In this document: one piece after another, positions 1-13,500 of the stretch
Numbering within the stretch: the stretch's first letter is position 1
Layout of the letters: each line of letters starts with the position of its first letter
Assembly: GCA_032622095.1 (NCBI GenBank)
Contig: CP136063.1
Location: forward strand, 185,481,956-185,545,955
Origin: Siphonodentalium dalli
Taxonomy: Eukaryota; Mollusca; Scaphopoda; Gadilida; Siphonodentaliidae
Length of the DNA stretch: 64,000 nt
Reading direction: 5' to 3'
The notes under the pieces: generated by a model
Databases searched by the model: none
What the model was told of the DNA's origin: nothing
Seen by the model: the letters and a program-made list of their open reading frames with translations, nothing else
Made by a program: the position numbers and the translations under genes

Positions 1-1101
1 ATAGCACACGGCGTGCACTTTTACGTCCGTAATAGATACGGACGTCATAGCAGCGAAGAGGTTAAAGGTACGACCTGCAGCCCATGCTAAAGAATTTAGT
101 CATCCAAGATGGCTGCTGGCGGCCATGTTTTTTGGCCGAATGACCCCAAAATTACTCGTTCCCATCTACATGTCAATATTATCATCCATGACAAATTTCA
201 TGATGATCAGACAAACAGTACGTCCTGTGGCCCGTGCTAATGGATTAAATTTTGAAATCCAAGATGGCTGCTGGCGGCCATGTTTTTTGTCCAAATGACC
301 CCAAAATAACTCGTTCCCATCTACATTCCAATTTCAACAGCCATGACAAATTTTATGATGATCGGACTAAAGGTACGACCTGTAGCCCGTGCTAAAGGAT
401 TTAGTCATACAAAGAGTAAAATCAAAGATGCCTGCTGGCGGCCATGTTTTTTGACCGAACGACCCCAAAATGACCCGTTCCCATCTACATGCTATTATCA
501 ACATTCATGACAAATTTTATGATGATCAGACTAAAGGTACGACCTGCAGCCCGTGCTAAAGGATTTAGTCATACATAGAGTAAAATCCAAGATGGCTGCC
601 ATGTTTTTGGGCCAAATGACCCCAAAATTACTCGTTCCCATCTACATGTCAATATTAACATCCATGACAAATTTGATGATGATCAGACTAAAGGTACGAC
701 CTGTAGCCCGTGCTAAAGAATTTAGTCATACAAAGAGTAAAATCCAAGATGGCTGCTGGCCGCCATGTTTTTTGGCCGAATGACCCCAAAATTACTCGTT
801 CCCATCTACATGTCAATATTAACATACATGACAAATTTCATGATGATAAGACGAACAGTACGACCTGTGGCCCGTGCTGATGGATTGAATTTTGAAATCC
901 AAGATGACTCGTTCCCATCTACATGTCGATGTCAACATCCATGACAAATTTCATAATAATCGGACCAAAGGTACGAACTGTAGCCCGTGCTAAAGGAAAT
1001 TGTTGACGAATCACGCATACACGCACGCACACACACACGCACGACGGATACCAAGCCATGGCAATAGCTCAAACTTTACAAAGTAAAGTTGAGCTAAAAA
1101 T
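1..1101 (+). mobile_element. Pearl/HINE-type element, right part (array A)
   Basis: At least six tandem units of about 160 bp (CCAAGATGGCTGCTGG motif at about 105, 260, 424, 588, 747 and 899). They are followed by a CA-rich stretch and the fixed end: a hairpin of AGCTCAAACTTTAC and GTAAAGTTGAGCT, then AAAAAT. Known family behaviour: non-autonomous Helentron relatives (HINEs, including oyster pearl elements and fly DINE-1) combine a tandem-repeat core with a terminal 3' hairpin. The left end lies outside the window. Confidence 0.75.
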
Positions 1102-1262
1102 GGCTTTCATCTAGAGGTCACCCTGAAGACGTATATAAAGTTTGGTGATGATAGGACAAGGGAGGTTGTCTGTAGGGTGTTGTTGTGTCTGTGGTGGTGG
1201 GCACATTCTCACATCGATGGGAGTGATTGTTAAAATTGGTCTGTGGATATGATGAATGATTG
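1101..1262. repeat. Related HINE-like fragment
   Basis: Starts with TCTAGAGGTCACCCTGAAGA and carries GTAGGGTGT. The same words recur at 29042-29130 and in degraded form at about 32480-32560. It directly abuts the end of array A. Only a partial copy; no coding content. Confidence 0.45.
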
Positions 1263-1269
1263 TACAGTC

Positions 1270-1668
1270 TCAAATAATCTCTATTGTGCGGTACATGTAT
1301 GCCAAAAAGAATATCTTTGATGTTGGTGATGACCATTTATGTTTATCAAGTCGTGGCCACATACAGTATTGTGTCTCTGTATAGAGGGGGCATTCAAAGA
1401 AAAAGTGGCTTGCATCTTTATGTGGGTTACCACCGACAGGAAAAACATGTGCTTGCAGAGATTTTTCGAATTTATCGAAGTTCAGACCACTGCAGTTGTT
1501 TCGGAGTCTACACTGCAAAATATTTAATCTTCTCTGCCCTACATTGTAGTAAGATGGGGGTTTTATTGATATCACTTTAATGCATAAATTATTATACATA
1601 TTAGCCAACCTTGGGTGGTTCCAAATAAAGGAAACTGATTCTGGAATGGAAAATGCAAATAAAACCAT
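1270..1668 (-). pseudogene. Non-LTR retrotransposon (LINE) C-terminal fragment
   Basis: Open frame of 132 codons resembling the C-terminal zinc-knuckle region found after reverse transcriptase in many mollusc LINEs: RLNILQCRLRNNCSGLN, then SHFFFECPLYTETQ. The first cysteines of the knuckle are lost (HVFPVGGNPHKDASHFFF). It resembles the fragment at 50606-50929, suggesting the same clade. The copy is strongly 5'-truncated; the ATG is incidental. Confidence 0.7.
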
Positions 1669-2398
1669 TTAACACCCTATTCTAAAATCCTTTGTAATAG
1701 TGAACATCCACACGAGATATGACAACCCTTAACTGAGATATCTGAGCTCGGAGAGACAAAGGACCAGACTCAATTAGACTTGTCACAATAATTATATTAA
1801 TCGACTAACCTTCGACAGGTATGGTAGTCAACAATTATTGACTTTTGTAGACGATTGCCCGAGGGGGTAGAGGTGGGTATGGTTGTGTATGTAAGCAGTA
1901 CTATGCACCGATATCATTCCTGGAAGTAACAGTTAACAGAGTATGCAGCACAATTTACCACCCAACAGCATGTTCTCTTATCAGACTCGCCACTTCCAAT
2001 GCATAATTCCCCAGCACAAAAATATACCCCACCCCTATTAATACTTAATCCTATAATATAAGATACAGTATTAATAGGGGCGGGTTAAATTTTTGTCCTG
2101 GGAACCTGTGGTATTTAATAGTGCGGGCATGTTTATACTACCCCGGGATGAATGACAGCATCAGTATTCCTTGTTGTATATGAAATAAAACTCAGAACAC
2201 TGACCGTTTATAAAGTTTGCATTCAGAATGGATGTAAAGTAGTCATCGTAATTTTGCATTTATCACTTGTTTACCTGGATGTAATATAGGGCGCATCTAT
2301 GAACGATCAATCGACTAACCGTCGACTATAACGGTTGGTTAGTCGATTCTGAAAACTCAGTCATGGCAACCCTAGACACAATCGTGTAATCCAGTACA
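1669..2398. repeat. Intergenic repeats with two hairpins, no gene
   Basis: No convincing coding sequence. Hairpin 1 (about 2007-2103) pairs CCCCTATTAATACT with AGTATTAATAGGGG around a short loop, flanked by AAAAATAT / AAATTTTTGT, like a small MITE. Hairpin 2 (about 2309-2346) pairs AATCGACTAACC with GGTTAGTCGATT; a second ATCGACTAACC at 1800 suggests a degraded inverted-repeat element spanning about 1799-2346. Confidence 0.4.
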
Positions 2399-2538
2399 CA
2401 GTAATACCCTAAATAATCGACTCCTTAACCACAGCAGAATTATGGGTAACATTTCAGGATTTAGTCGGAAATATGGCTTGTTGCCATTCATCGGAAAGCT
2501 CTCAGTGATTAAGGAGTCGATTATTTAGGGCATTACTG
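2399..2538. mobile_element. CAGTAATGCCC foldback element, internally deleted
   Basis: Ends CAGTAATACCCTAAATAAT and its inverse, next to TA. The left arm is complete (GGCTTGTTGCCATTCATCGG near the centre), but most of the right arm is gone. Same family as 2807-3013. Confidence 0.75.
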
Positions 2539-2806
2539 TACCACCATTCATTATGTTCGATGAGGTAAAATAATATAAAGAAATAATAGTGACAAAATAA
2601 ATTTATTCATGTTGGGAAGATAGCACTTTTACAATACACATAAGAAAAGATACATAGAGTATTGAAACACTTGGACAATTGCTCTGAATAGGTCTACCAT
2701 TCATGGCATGGAATTTCCCTTTCTAAACCATAAAAATAAACTATAGTTCACGTCACGTCACATCCACACAATTGTTCGACCATTTATAGTCTCAAATGTT
2801 TATATA

Positions 2807-3013
2807 CAATAATGCCCTAAATAATCGACTCCTTAACCACAGCAGAATTATGGGTAATTTTTCAGGAATTAGTCGGAAATATGGCTTGTTGCCATTCATC
2901 GGAAAGCTGAGAGCTTTCCGATGAATGGCAACAAGCCATATTTCCGACTAAATCCTGAAAAATTACCCATAATTCTACTGTGGTTAAGGAGTCGATTATT
3001 TAGGGCATTACTG
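2807..3013. mobile_element. CAGTAATGCCC foldback element, full length
   Basis: A 207-bp near-perfect palindrome with arms of about 100 bases and almost no loop, centred on GAAAGCTGAGAGCTTTC. Flanked by TA on both sides (2805-2806 and 3014-3015). Short CAGT...ACTG termini plus a TA target suggest mobilisation by a Tc1/mariner/pogo-type transposase (inference). A plus-strand open frame across the right arm is an artefact of the palindrome. Confidence 0.8.
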
Positions 3014-3577
3014 TATAGAACAATCAGGCCTGAAAATATAGTGCCAGACTTTTGCAGAATTAGGTGCACAGAGGGTTCTAGATCTCTTAGATCGAGTGGA
3101 GTTACAGGTAAAGACAGTGTATCTCTTCCTAGTAAGGCTTTATACAGATTCAGGGTATAAATAAGTAGACATGAATCGAGAACACCTTCAAGGAAAAAGT
3201 CAAGAGATTTTTATTAGCTGCATCAGAAATAAACCAATTTATTATGCCTTTTTAGACAAATACTATGCCCAATCTTTAGTTTTGTCTGTTTTGATATTTG
3301 TAGTCTTGAAAACGGGATTTATATAATACATGTTGTTGTTGTTGTTGTAATTGTGGCCCGGAAGAGATACACTATCTTTAAAGCAGCCAACAGTCTTCTC
3401 CATATGATGCACACGACACTCAAACACACATCATGATGTCATATAACTGTTTTTCTTCTGGAAAACTTCTTCTCTCTTAGTTGATGAAGATCTCATGAAT
3501 GTCAATGTTCATGATTTAAAAATTTTGAGCGATGATTGATGATAAGTTCTTGAATCAATATATACAAGATTCCTTAA

Positions 3578-3790
3578 CCCTTTCAGTGCCAGGTCCGATT
3601 TTTGTATCAACCCATATACCCTGTGCCAATGCATTCTCTTATATATGCGAGTCGACCATAGGTCGCCTCGCATATATAAGAGAATGCATTGGCCTAACAA
3701 TTTTTCATCATTTGTTATTATTTTTTACAATTTTAATAATTTTTTCTTATATTCTTTAACAGACTTATTTTGTAGGTTTGGTGCCAGGGA
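3578..3790. mobile_element. TTAA-type MITE with AATGCAT palindrome
   Basis: Begins TTAA|CCCTTTCAGTGCCAGGTC. Contains a near-perfect 68-bp palindrome at 3626-3693 (GCCAATGCATTCTC ... GAGAATGCATTGGC) and an AT-rich tail. The left end matches 41801-42039 and 45242. The matching right terminus is not intact, so the end is approximate. TTAA targets and CCC termini are typical of piggyBac-like elements (Kolobok also uses TTAA). Confidence 0.65.
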
Positions 3791-4381
3791 ATCTTACATT
3801 TTTCATGGGCATCAAAATTATTACTATGAATACTTGGTGATAGTTTTGAGTTATAACATGCCCCTAAGGTTTTATCCAGTTCGAGATAAATTATCAAGGG
3901 ATTGTTACTGCATATCTTGTTTAAAGGGGCTATATGGCAAGGTGTAATAGCTCAAATATTTCTGACCTCCCGTTTAAAGGGTGACAGTAAACTAAATCCT
4001 ACCATTTATAGGACCATCTCCTGTTATACTCAACATAATATATGCAACAAATGAATAAATTTGAGCCACGGATGAGTGCAAAATACACTCATATGCTCTA
4101 TGAACGATGTAAAACACATCGTAATTATAATGAAAATGAGTTTACAGCTCGAGTCATTAACTTATATTCTGTTGAGTATAATAGGAGATGGTCCAATAAA
4201 TGGCTGGGTTTAGTGAAAAGTACCCCTCTAAGCATTATCTCAGCAAAAAATATATATTAACACAAAGCTAGTTATACCATAGGCAAGTGTGGTGCATGAT
4301 TTTAAACCACACTACAATGAAAAATGTTGGTGTACAGAGAAGCGTGTATTTTCAATCAAAATGAAAAGAAAAAGACTTGAT

Positions 4382-4387
4382 TTTATT
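4382..4387 (-). terminator. Polyadenylation signal of NDC1
   Basis: AATAAA on the minus strand, about 93 bases after the TGA. It implies a short 3' UTR of about 110-130 bases. No other canonical signal was seen between it and the stop. Confidence 0.6.
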
Positions 4388-4479
4388 GGTGTAGATGTTA
4401 GCCTTTGGTTATCACAGTAGAAAATCTGGGTCTGCTGGGATGAAGGTGTTTGACTCCTTCCTCTCCAGTAACATCATCC

Positions 4480-4543
4480 TCATTCCCTGTAATCCATGAA
4501 GAGTTTCAACCTTGATTCAATATCATGTGGTAACCTCAACTCT
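4480..4543 (-). CDS. NDC1: NDC1 coding exon 17 (stop codon)
   Basis: 64 bases, phase 2 in. Encodes ELRLPHDIESRLKLFMDYRE and a TGA stop, the same length and style as the human tail that ends QQFLEFKE. Acceptor TCTCTTTCAG. A TTAA-type MITE starts about 20 bases upstream, inside the last intron. Confidence 0.92.
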
Positions 4544-7500
4544 CTGAAAGAGACAACATATCTTTAACCCTTTATTTACTAAATGGATTCTCCCATCAAT
4601 CATAAAATTATAGATTGGAATGGTCTATTGTTCATTTGTAGGAGTGCTCAGGAAAAAATTAGCATATGACAAACAGACGATCATATAAAACAGACGTAGA
4701 AGGATTCCTATTCATTGGTGGAAAAATTCAGATAAGTTCAAATATGGTCATATGTTAATTTCATAATCTGATTATTTCCTAGCGGTACTCCTCATCCATG
4801 AGTATTTAGTTTTTAGAATTTTTTACGCAAAACTTTTACAAGAGAACATAACTTATAAGATTGCATATAAACAATAACTTTATTTAATCAGTAAGAATGA
4901 TTTTTGGACATTAAATTGAAAGACAGTCTCCCGTTTTTTAAACCTATATAGATTCTGGGATATAAAATAATAATTCTGAAACATTAGTCAACAGAAGCTT
5001 CGGTCACTAGAAATTAATCTTTCATCCAATTTTCTACATTTTAAAGGTGCTCTATCTCTTCCCTGAACATTCTTTATAGACTAAGGGCGCTAAAATATAA
5101 TACGTTAAAGAGTCAGAGACCAGGCAACTGGAGCCTCTAGATCTGTCACTAGGAAATAACTTTTTCCAATTTTTGTTCTTGAACTGGGATACAAAATTTG
5201 AAAATGACACAGTTCAGCTGTGATGTGTGTGATTCAGGGCATGTACAGGATTTTCACAATTTGATTCAAGGACTAATTCAAGGACTCGTCCCCTATTAAT
5301 AGATGACAATTCCAACAGGTTATAACATTCCCTGTATAGCATGCCTTTCATTACAAATGTTACAATGTAACAAGATAAAGGCTTATTTGTAACCTAGTGC
5401 CCTCATTCATGTTGTTCTAGTTATGATAATGTATGAAATTATATCTTACTAGCCGATGAGCCCGACGTTGTCCGGGCTATTTAAAAACCAAATTTCAAGT
5501 CGATAGCTCCTCCCGCTTCCGAGATCTGGTCTGCGCATGCGCGAAGCTGGCGTCGCACGGGCTCGGCGACCCGATAAAATTTGTATCCGGGGCAAGATAC
5601 ATTCACATAGCAAATTTCAAGTCGATAGCTCCACCCGTTTCCGAGATCTCGTCTGCGCATGCGCGAAGCTGGCGTCGCACGGGCTCGGCGACCCGATAAA
5701 ATTTGTATCCGGGGCAAGATACATTCCCATAGCAAATTTCAAGTCGATAGCTCCACCCGTTTCCGAGATCTGGTCTGCGCATGCGCGAAGCTGGCGTCGC
5801 ACGGGCTCGGCGACCCGATAAAATTCGTATCCGGGGCAAGATACATTCACATAGCAAATTTCAAGTCGATAGCTCCACCCGTTTCCGAGATCTCGTCTGC
5901 GCATGCGCTGCACGGGCGTCGCACGGGCTCGCCAATACGACAACGACGACCGCCTGGTCAAACTACACACACGTACCAAGATTCGTCCCGATCGGTCGAG
6001 AATCGTAGATTTGTATCAATGACATACAGACATACATACATACATACATACATACAGACAGAGGTCTTCAAAATATATATGAGATAACAGTGAACATTTT
6101 AAATGCACTGTTTGGGCATGTGCATGCTGCAATAGCAGAGAGAACTCACTTCTCCCTCGGACACAAATTGGGAGAATTAACACAATTTAGGGACAAGATA
6201 TCACCTATGTCACCCTCTACTCGCATGTGCCACATAAACGTACATCTATGTGTGCATTTATTAATTTTCAGATAAAAAGAAATGAAGCACACTGTGAGCG
6301 AATTTATACCCTGACCTCCAATAGATTGTAATGCTGAGTTCCATGAAGTATTTTTGAATATAATACCCCCATACTTTCATGAAAAGCCTATCAGATTTAG
6401 TATCTGGGACTCAGGTTATATAAAGAATGCTTTAAAAATAGGCAACATCATCACCTCGTTTCCATATAAGGTATGCGTTGGTTTTGAAAATAGGTGCAAT
6501 CCGTTTATTCTGTTAACACACCATTCACATCGGACCTTTGACAAACCACAATGCACACATATCGTGACACACCGTCACACTTAGGTTAACCATCAAGCCT
6601 TGTTTCGTTGAAATCATGTGTACACAAAAGTTATGGAGCGGACACGAAGGGTACTTAATGGTGACTTAATCTAGAGAATGACCTTGTCCTGTGATCTTGA
6701 ACTTCAATGATTGGAAAAACATTTGTGCGCGACACATCGTCTCCTCATTAGGAACTATGGCAAGTTTCAATGTAATCCAACTTAGGTTAACCATCAAGCC
6801 TTGTTTCGTTGAAATCATGTGTACACAAAAGTTATGGAGCGGACACGAAGGGTACTTAATGGTGACTTAATCTAGAGAATGACCTTGTCCTGTGATCTTG
6901 AACTTCAATGATTGGAAAAACATTTGTGCGCGACACATCGTCTCCTCATTAGGAACTATGGCAAGTTTCAATGTAATCCAACAAGTGCAACACCAAGCAT
7001 GGCATATGTCCCCCGATGCTCAGTTTAGAGAGGGAGCAATGGATGGAATGTTTTTTTTATTTTCTAAATCCAAGAAGTGGGTATCCTTTCCCCTTAAACT
7101 GGGCTATCAATACACCAAAGCACAACCAAATTCAATGATCCATGCCCAAGGTACAAGCTGAAATGTTCCAATAAAGCATCAGGATTTTATAGAGCAGACA
7201 TGAAAAATCTTACGGACAGACGGACGGTCTCAGACGGACAGAAAAGACACTCACTATATTTTCGGAGGCACAAAAATCTGGTCTGCACAATGCTTATTCT
7301 GGTCTGCACGTTTAATGGTAAATTCTATCACTCATTTTCAGTAAGGCAAACTTCAAAAGCTACCGATGTTTATGGGTTGTTTAAAAAAAGCGCGGCTCCA
7401 TCAAGTGACGAGTGCAATATATCCATCTCCAAAATAAACTAATTCTTTATGCTATTTTGTTATATTGCAGAAGGTAAATACTTAAATAACACTTTGATTT

Positions 7501-10500
7501 TAATATAATGTCCACCAACTGTGTTTTAATTGTCCACTATCACGAGTCCACGATGACACAGTCGGTAATTAAGTTCGAGGTTTTGTTCGATTCGAAACCA
7601 AGACGATGATTCGGTATCAAGGTTTGGTTCGACCAAAAATATAATGTTTGCAGGGCCCTAGAATGCACCATGTGGTAAACCATGCAAAAGGTGACTTTGC
7701 GAAAATAATAATTCTGCAACAATCACTATAAACCTGCAAAGTGCGAGAGACTATTGTCTAACCTCCCCTCACTTTGCTAACAATTTCATCCGAATCATAA
7801 TCTACCACAAGGCTCAGGTTAAAGGTAACTTTGTGTGCTTTTATGTGTGATTTTGAGGGGACACATGAATCTCAGTCTCATGCTGTTGTGTTCGTGTGGT
7901 CATCATGTCACAGCGAGGATAAGATCATCTTCTTCCAACATTCTGCTGAATAATGTCATCTTACTGATGTATGCGTAAACTAATCATATTCCTACAGTCT
8001 TATCGCCGAGATGCGCAAATATAAGCATTGGGCAATTGCGCTTGCTGCATTGTTTGAAGTTAACTTATGAGCTCTGACTGATCTAACTCAATCTAAAGCA
8101 GTTTCTACAAAACGGAAACATCTGATTATCATGTGAATCAGTTGACCGTCGATAATTACTAGCGACCCAAGTCTAAAGTTGCCACTTTTACAATCTAAAC
8201 GTACCCATTGTGACACAGATGGATGGCCACCAACTATAATTGAACCATATGTTGAGTTGATGAAGAAGCTCAAACAAATATGTATTACTCTGAGTTATAC
8301 TTACATGAGTGACTTTCCAAAAGTGTTGATTATTCTGTATATAGAGGTCTTTAATGACGTTTGGAGAGAAAACCTCAGTGAAGAATCTTTCGCAGTACAT
8401 GCTTCTTTTTGACCACGGCGACTAGTATTGGCAGCAACCTTAAAATGCTTATCCACAACCTGGTCATGAAGAGAGTAGGAAGTAGTTGGGGAACATGTGT
8501 ACTGATAGAGTGATCAAGGGCAGAGAAAACAATGATTTTGATAAAACAAGAACAGTACCTGCCCTACTTGGGAAACAGTTTATGTCATATCTCGGTAATT
8601 GGTTCATCACTAGAAGAAATTTTGGTTTTTGGTTTTTGGAAAATCATTAAAAGAAAATATTGATGTATTCTTGGGCATGTTAATAGATGAAAAGAGACAG
8701 CTTGTTTTTAATCCTTGACACCAGGTGCACTAAAATTCATCCAAAGAGACTGATATTTAAACTGTGTCATAATTGAACTGCCAGACCATCATACACAGTT
8801 AAATTTTGTCTAATTACATCGAGATCATACATAACATTCAATAACTTTGCAAATATAATAGGATACAAGAATAAGATATTTTATTGTAGCATAGAAGTGT
8901 ATTTGAAACAGATGCAAAGGTCATATAAATTGGCCAGGTTATATTTAGGCCTCAATATTGAGATGAGGGACGGACGGAAGCTATTTATTGTTTATTTCTT
9001 CTAAATATTTGGAAAACATACTCCAGAAACAAAACAAAAATCATTTTTATGTTCAAATCCAACATTTCTAACCGAAAATATTAAAAAAAAAATATATGTT
9101 CATGATGAGGCTCTTAGCCCTTCCTGAAATATATGACCTTGTAAGCCAGAGTATTCTCTTATATATCCAAGGCTCCCTATCGGAATATTTGTTTTGGACG
9201 TTTCGCAGTATAGTACAAAACTTTTGTCTGAAGTGTAATGTATGAGTACAACTGAGCCATTGTCATTGTGGATCACATGCTAAAGGCAGGTGATTACTGA
9301 TTAGTGTTAATGAGTGTAAGCCGTGGTCGCGGGCTTACTGGGTGAGCTAATGTTCTGGTCACTTTAGCCGGTCTGGTCTCGCAAGGTGCATGCATAAAAT
9401 TTTAATTTAAATTAAAAGAACATGTGGATATTTCAAATAAATGGAGATCACGTATTGTGTAGATTTTTCTTAATTTTGGAATTCAGTGCATTGTTGGAAT
9501 CAAATTATTACGAATAATTGGAACTAATCGCGTAGGATTCATATTGATCATGTTTATATATGCATATAATGTATCAATTGTATGTTTGGTTTTCTGCATG
9601 TATGCAGGCAAGAGCATACAAAGCTTTCAGAGTTGTTTTCTCCACACAGTGGTTTTATCTCTGTTTTAATGCCTGAATGCCTTCTGTAAACGGCTGTCAG
9701 TGCAATCAAAGTGTTTGAAAATCTTGGTTTGAGAAGATATTTACCAACTGCATGATTATACTGCATTAGCATATAAGACAGTATGAAGTTACTAGCCATA
9801 CTATGGGCACGAAAATTAAAAAGTGTTCTGCTTCCAAATGTTTCTGACGGCCATTGCTGGATTGTCTGTTTTCACCTTGTCACCAATAAAGCCAGCGGCT
9901 ATCTGCTACAAATGTGTTGTATTTGTACTTAGTCTAGAGCAGACCTCGCATATATAAGAGAATGCACTGGCACATGGTCTTTAAGGCCTAAAAAAAAAAA
10001 TACGTTTGTTTCCGCTAACCCGACCGATCCTATTTTAAACCGCCGACCCTAAACCTTTTATTGCCATTGCAAAAAACAAAACAAAAAACAAAACAAAATA
10101 ATAATAATAATAATTGGATTTAAAATATATATTTTTTTAATTTAGGTCCCAATTCATATCATAACAAGATGCAAAACATTTATATATTTATATATATTGA
10201 CATAAGAAATTTAAGTTTACAAAAAGATTTAAGTTTAACAGTTGGAATCATACTGTAAAGAATGTTTGGCTTTATCTAGCTTTCATCTGTGAAAACTTCA
10301 AATAATTTGAGTTCAGGTACGGTATGTTATCATTCAGCGTTCAGACTTCAGTATTTCAATCAATAACAGCACAGGAACATTAACAATTTGATCAAATCAA
10401 TCTGGTTATCAAGTGGGATCTCATAATACCAAATGAAAAATTAACATACATGTAGAGATTAGTACCATATATAGTCATTACTACCTTAATACATGTACAT

Positions 10501-13500
10501 TGTTTCTGTACTACATGTACATGTAGGATTTCTGTATTACATGTACATGTAGTATATTATGTACGGTATGTGTCTCACTTGAATTTTATAAAATAGCCTA
10601 TTTATGAATTAGAGTGATGATGGCAAGTCTAATTTCAAGCAGGATAAGGCTTCCGATAAGCATAATCCATAGAACCAAAAGATATCTGACAATAACTTAT
10701 AAGCATTTCCAATCCATACATATATAAAAAGTTCCAAAGTTATGCTTGAGAAACTTGATAAAATTGACCTCTCTGTAAAATTCAAAATACTGACTCAAAG
10801 AGCCTTAGATTAGCTCTAAATGCAATGGATTTTCAAAAAATTTCCAGGGGAAGAACCCCCACCATGATCAGGGGGTCACCCTTCCCAAACATTCCTCCGA
10901 TCAGGCCTTCAGGTTATGCCGTTCGGCATATCATTGCCCAAAAACAGGTGTCCCCCAAAAATACCTAGATCCTTCACTGAATGCGGAGAAGGTGGTGTTG
11001 TGAAGCCATCCTTAAGAGATCGGTACAAGACGGTCACTCCAATATGTGAACAGTGCAGCGGTGCTGGACTGACTCCAGTTGTCGCCAGACCATATAGGAA
11101 ATATTAGGATTATCAAAGACTATCTTAGTATATAGACTAGTATATATGTAAATATTAAAGCATATGTAAGATTGAATTGGAGTTTCTAGTTCCTCTGTCA
11201 TCTGGGTTAACCTGATTGGGGCTAAGAAGTGCATAGTTTGGGTTATTGACAAGTATTATACAGTTATTTTTAAAGATACTGAAAAAAAAAAGTTAACAAA
11301 CAAACAAAAGTTAAGCCTACCTACCTACCCTAATTTTTTTTAGATCGTTAGCGGAAACAAAGGTATTATTTGTTTAGGCCTAATGCTGCAATCAGTGCAG
11401 CTCCCGTCATAAAATGTTTTAAAAAAAAATTCAGTGATGAGGGAGGTGTCTCAGAATTCGGAATTTTTATTTATTTGGCCTTTGTCTTCAGAGGAACAGA
11501 AGGGGTTAATAAAAATGTGTTTCAAGAGGACTGCCTTCATGCATGGAAGGAAACATTTATCTCAGAACATACCTCTTGTAGATTCAATATTGCAACTAAT
11601 ATTTCTGGCAGGGTTCTCTGGACCACCCCGTATTGATCCTCAATAAATGACAAAGCTATCAAATTGGATAATGCTGAAAAAAATTAAAAAAATTTAAGAC
11701 CCCAAAGTTTATGTTAAAGATGGATTATCTCTTTAAATAACAAATTTGAAATAGTTGCGTGGGTATAAAACAATAAATATGAACTAACCACCCCTGTCCG
11801 GAAAGGCTTTTGTCAATTAATATTGATTTTATTTCGAATATTTTAGAATATTTTATTGGGCCCGTTTATTTGTCTATTTTTAGAACAGACCATTCGGGTG
11901 ATACCGTATAGCGATATAGAGCATTAGGATGTTCCTATGGCTACGCACCGAATGTCAAATGTCCCAGATTGATCGGTTGTATTGTTTTGTTCCATAATTA
12001 TAAGCGATAATGAGTATAATTAACGTTTATTTGTGACAAAATTGCACAATAAAATTTCTGGTTTCTTATAACAGTAACCACTATTGTTCGTTAGCTAAAC
12101 AACCAAACCTTTTTAGACCAGAAAATATTCGAAATGAAATTAATATTAATCGATAGAAGCATTTCCGGACAGGAATCTTCGATTCAGATCTACTATTTTA
12201 TACCCCGGTAACTATATAAAACATGTTTACAAAGAGATAATCCACCTTTAAAGATGTATTATGTGCTTACTTCACTACTACAAACTGATACTACAGACAT
12301 TACACCCATTAGAGGAATGTATAATTAAACTATTAATGTTTAAAAAATTCAACTACAAAGATGTACCATTTCATAAAATGCGACATCTGAACTATGCAAA
12401 AACATAAACAAAGAGTCCACCATTTGTCCGAAACAAATCGTTTATAAACAAGTCTGATTTTGTAAACGATAGTCACTATATTTGATTTATATGATAGAAT
12501 GACGTTGTGTGCTGGCAATTTTTATACAAAATTAATTTAAATGCTTTGGGCAAGTTTATTTACTGTGCGCCCCAGCAGAGTGTTTCACATCACTTTAACA
12601 GTTACAGTAATGCCCTAAATAATCGACTCCTTAACCACAGCAGAATTATGGGTAACTTTTCAGGATCTAGTCGGAAATATGGCTTGTTGCCATTCATCGG
12701 AAAGCTCTCACTGTAATCGTTCAATTATCATTAAATTAATCTCCAATCTTTTTTAATTTGGGAGATCATAAAATTACACCCAATTCATCAGATTATGATT
12801 TGTCAAAGTTAAATATTAGTTCGTGATTTATATAACAAACAATCATAAATTCTGCTATTGCAGTTTTCCATACATTTGTATAGTGACAACATTTATACTT
12901 CTCTCCATAATTATCTCATAAAAACTCAATTTTCAAAATGTCATTTGTACCTATTTAACTCCTGCAGCAATTGTACTGTCTAAGTTCAGGCAAACTCAAA
13001 AGAGAGAACATTCTTATAGACAAACCAAAATCCGATGACAAAACTGTCACATGTTTCTGTGTGGACTACCATCCAAAATCTACATAAACTTTTCAATTAA
13101 TCAGGTCACAATGGCCGATCATTCAAACAACATCGACACGATAATGGCGCATCTTCTGAATCGGATGTCAAGTTTACCACAAATCATTGGCATGAAGTCT
13201 TTAAAACTTACAGCTGTGTCAAATTGATATTCCTATGAGGTAAGAAAAATTGAATACCTCACAGGCTCCTTAACCCTTAACCCTTAAATGGCTTAACCAC
13301 GAAAATAGATACCAACGAATTTAAAGCCATTCACACTAGTGTAGTATTACGGAATAATGTTACATGAATACTCACCATCCAGGATCCATATATGTATCTG
13401 ACATGTGGAGAATAATTTTCTGCTCTGAGATTCTGGTAACTCATTCAGAAAGTAAGCAAAGATGGGCTTCTTCTTAAGATAATCTGACATCTGGAAGAGA

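Noticed and set aside
553-783. Open frames within the pearl arrays (also 35870-36076, 36417-36632, 37042-37281)
   Set aside because: They run through ~160-bp satellite units with no domain, and no unit-to-unit conservation of frame.
5481-6087. Overlapping open frames on both strands (up to 142 codons) with repeated peptide motifs
   Set aside because: They follow a 122-bp tandem repeat whose length is not a multiple of three, so each unit shifts the frame. The same peptide appears in several registers and on both strands.
7861-7960. Possible NDC1 3' end (RMLEEDDLILAVT then stop)
   Set aside because: The exon at 4480-4543 fits phase and family C terminus better and has a polyadenylation signal.
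9554-9799. 81-codon minus-strand frame considered as the missing NDC1 exon between EDQYGVVQ and VVDKHFK
   Set aside because: The true exon was found at 11573-11673 with a clear family match and correct phases; this frame has no convincing alignment.
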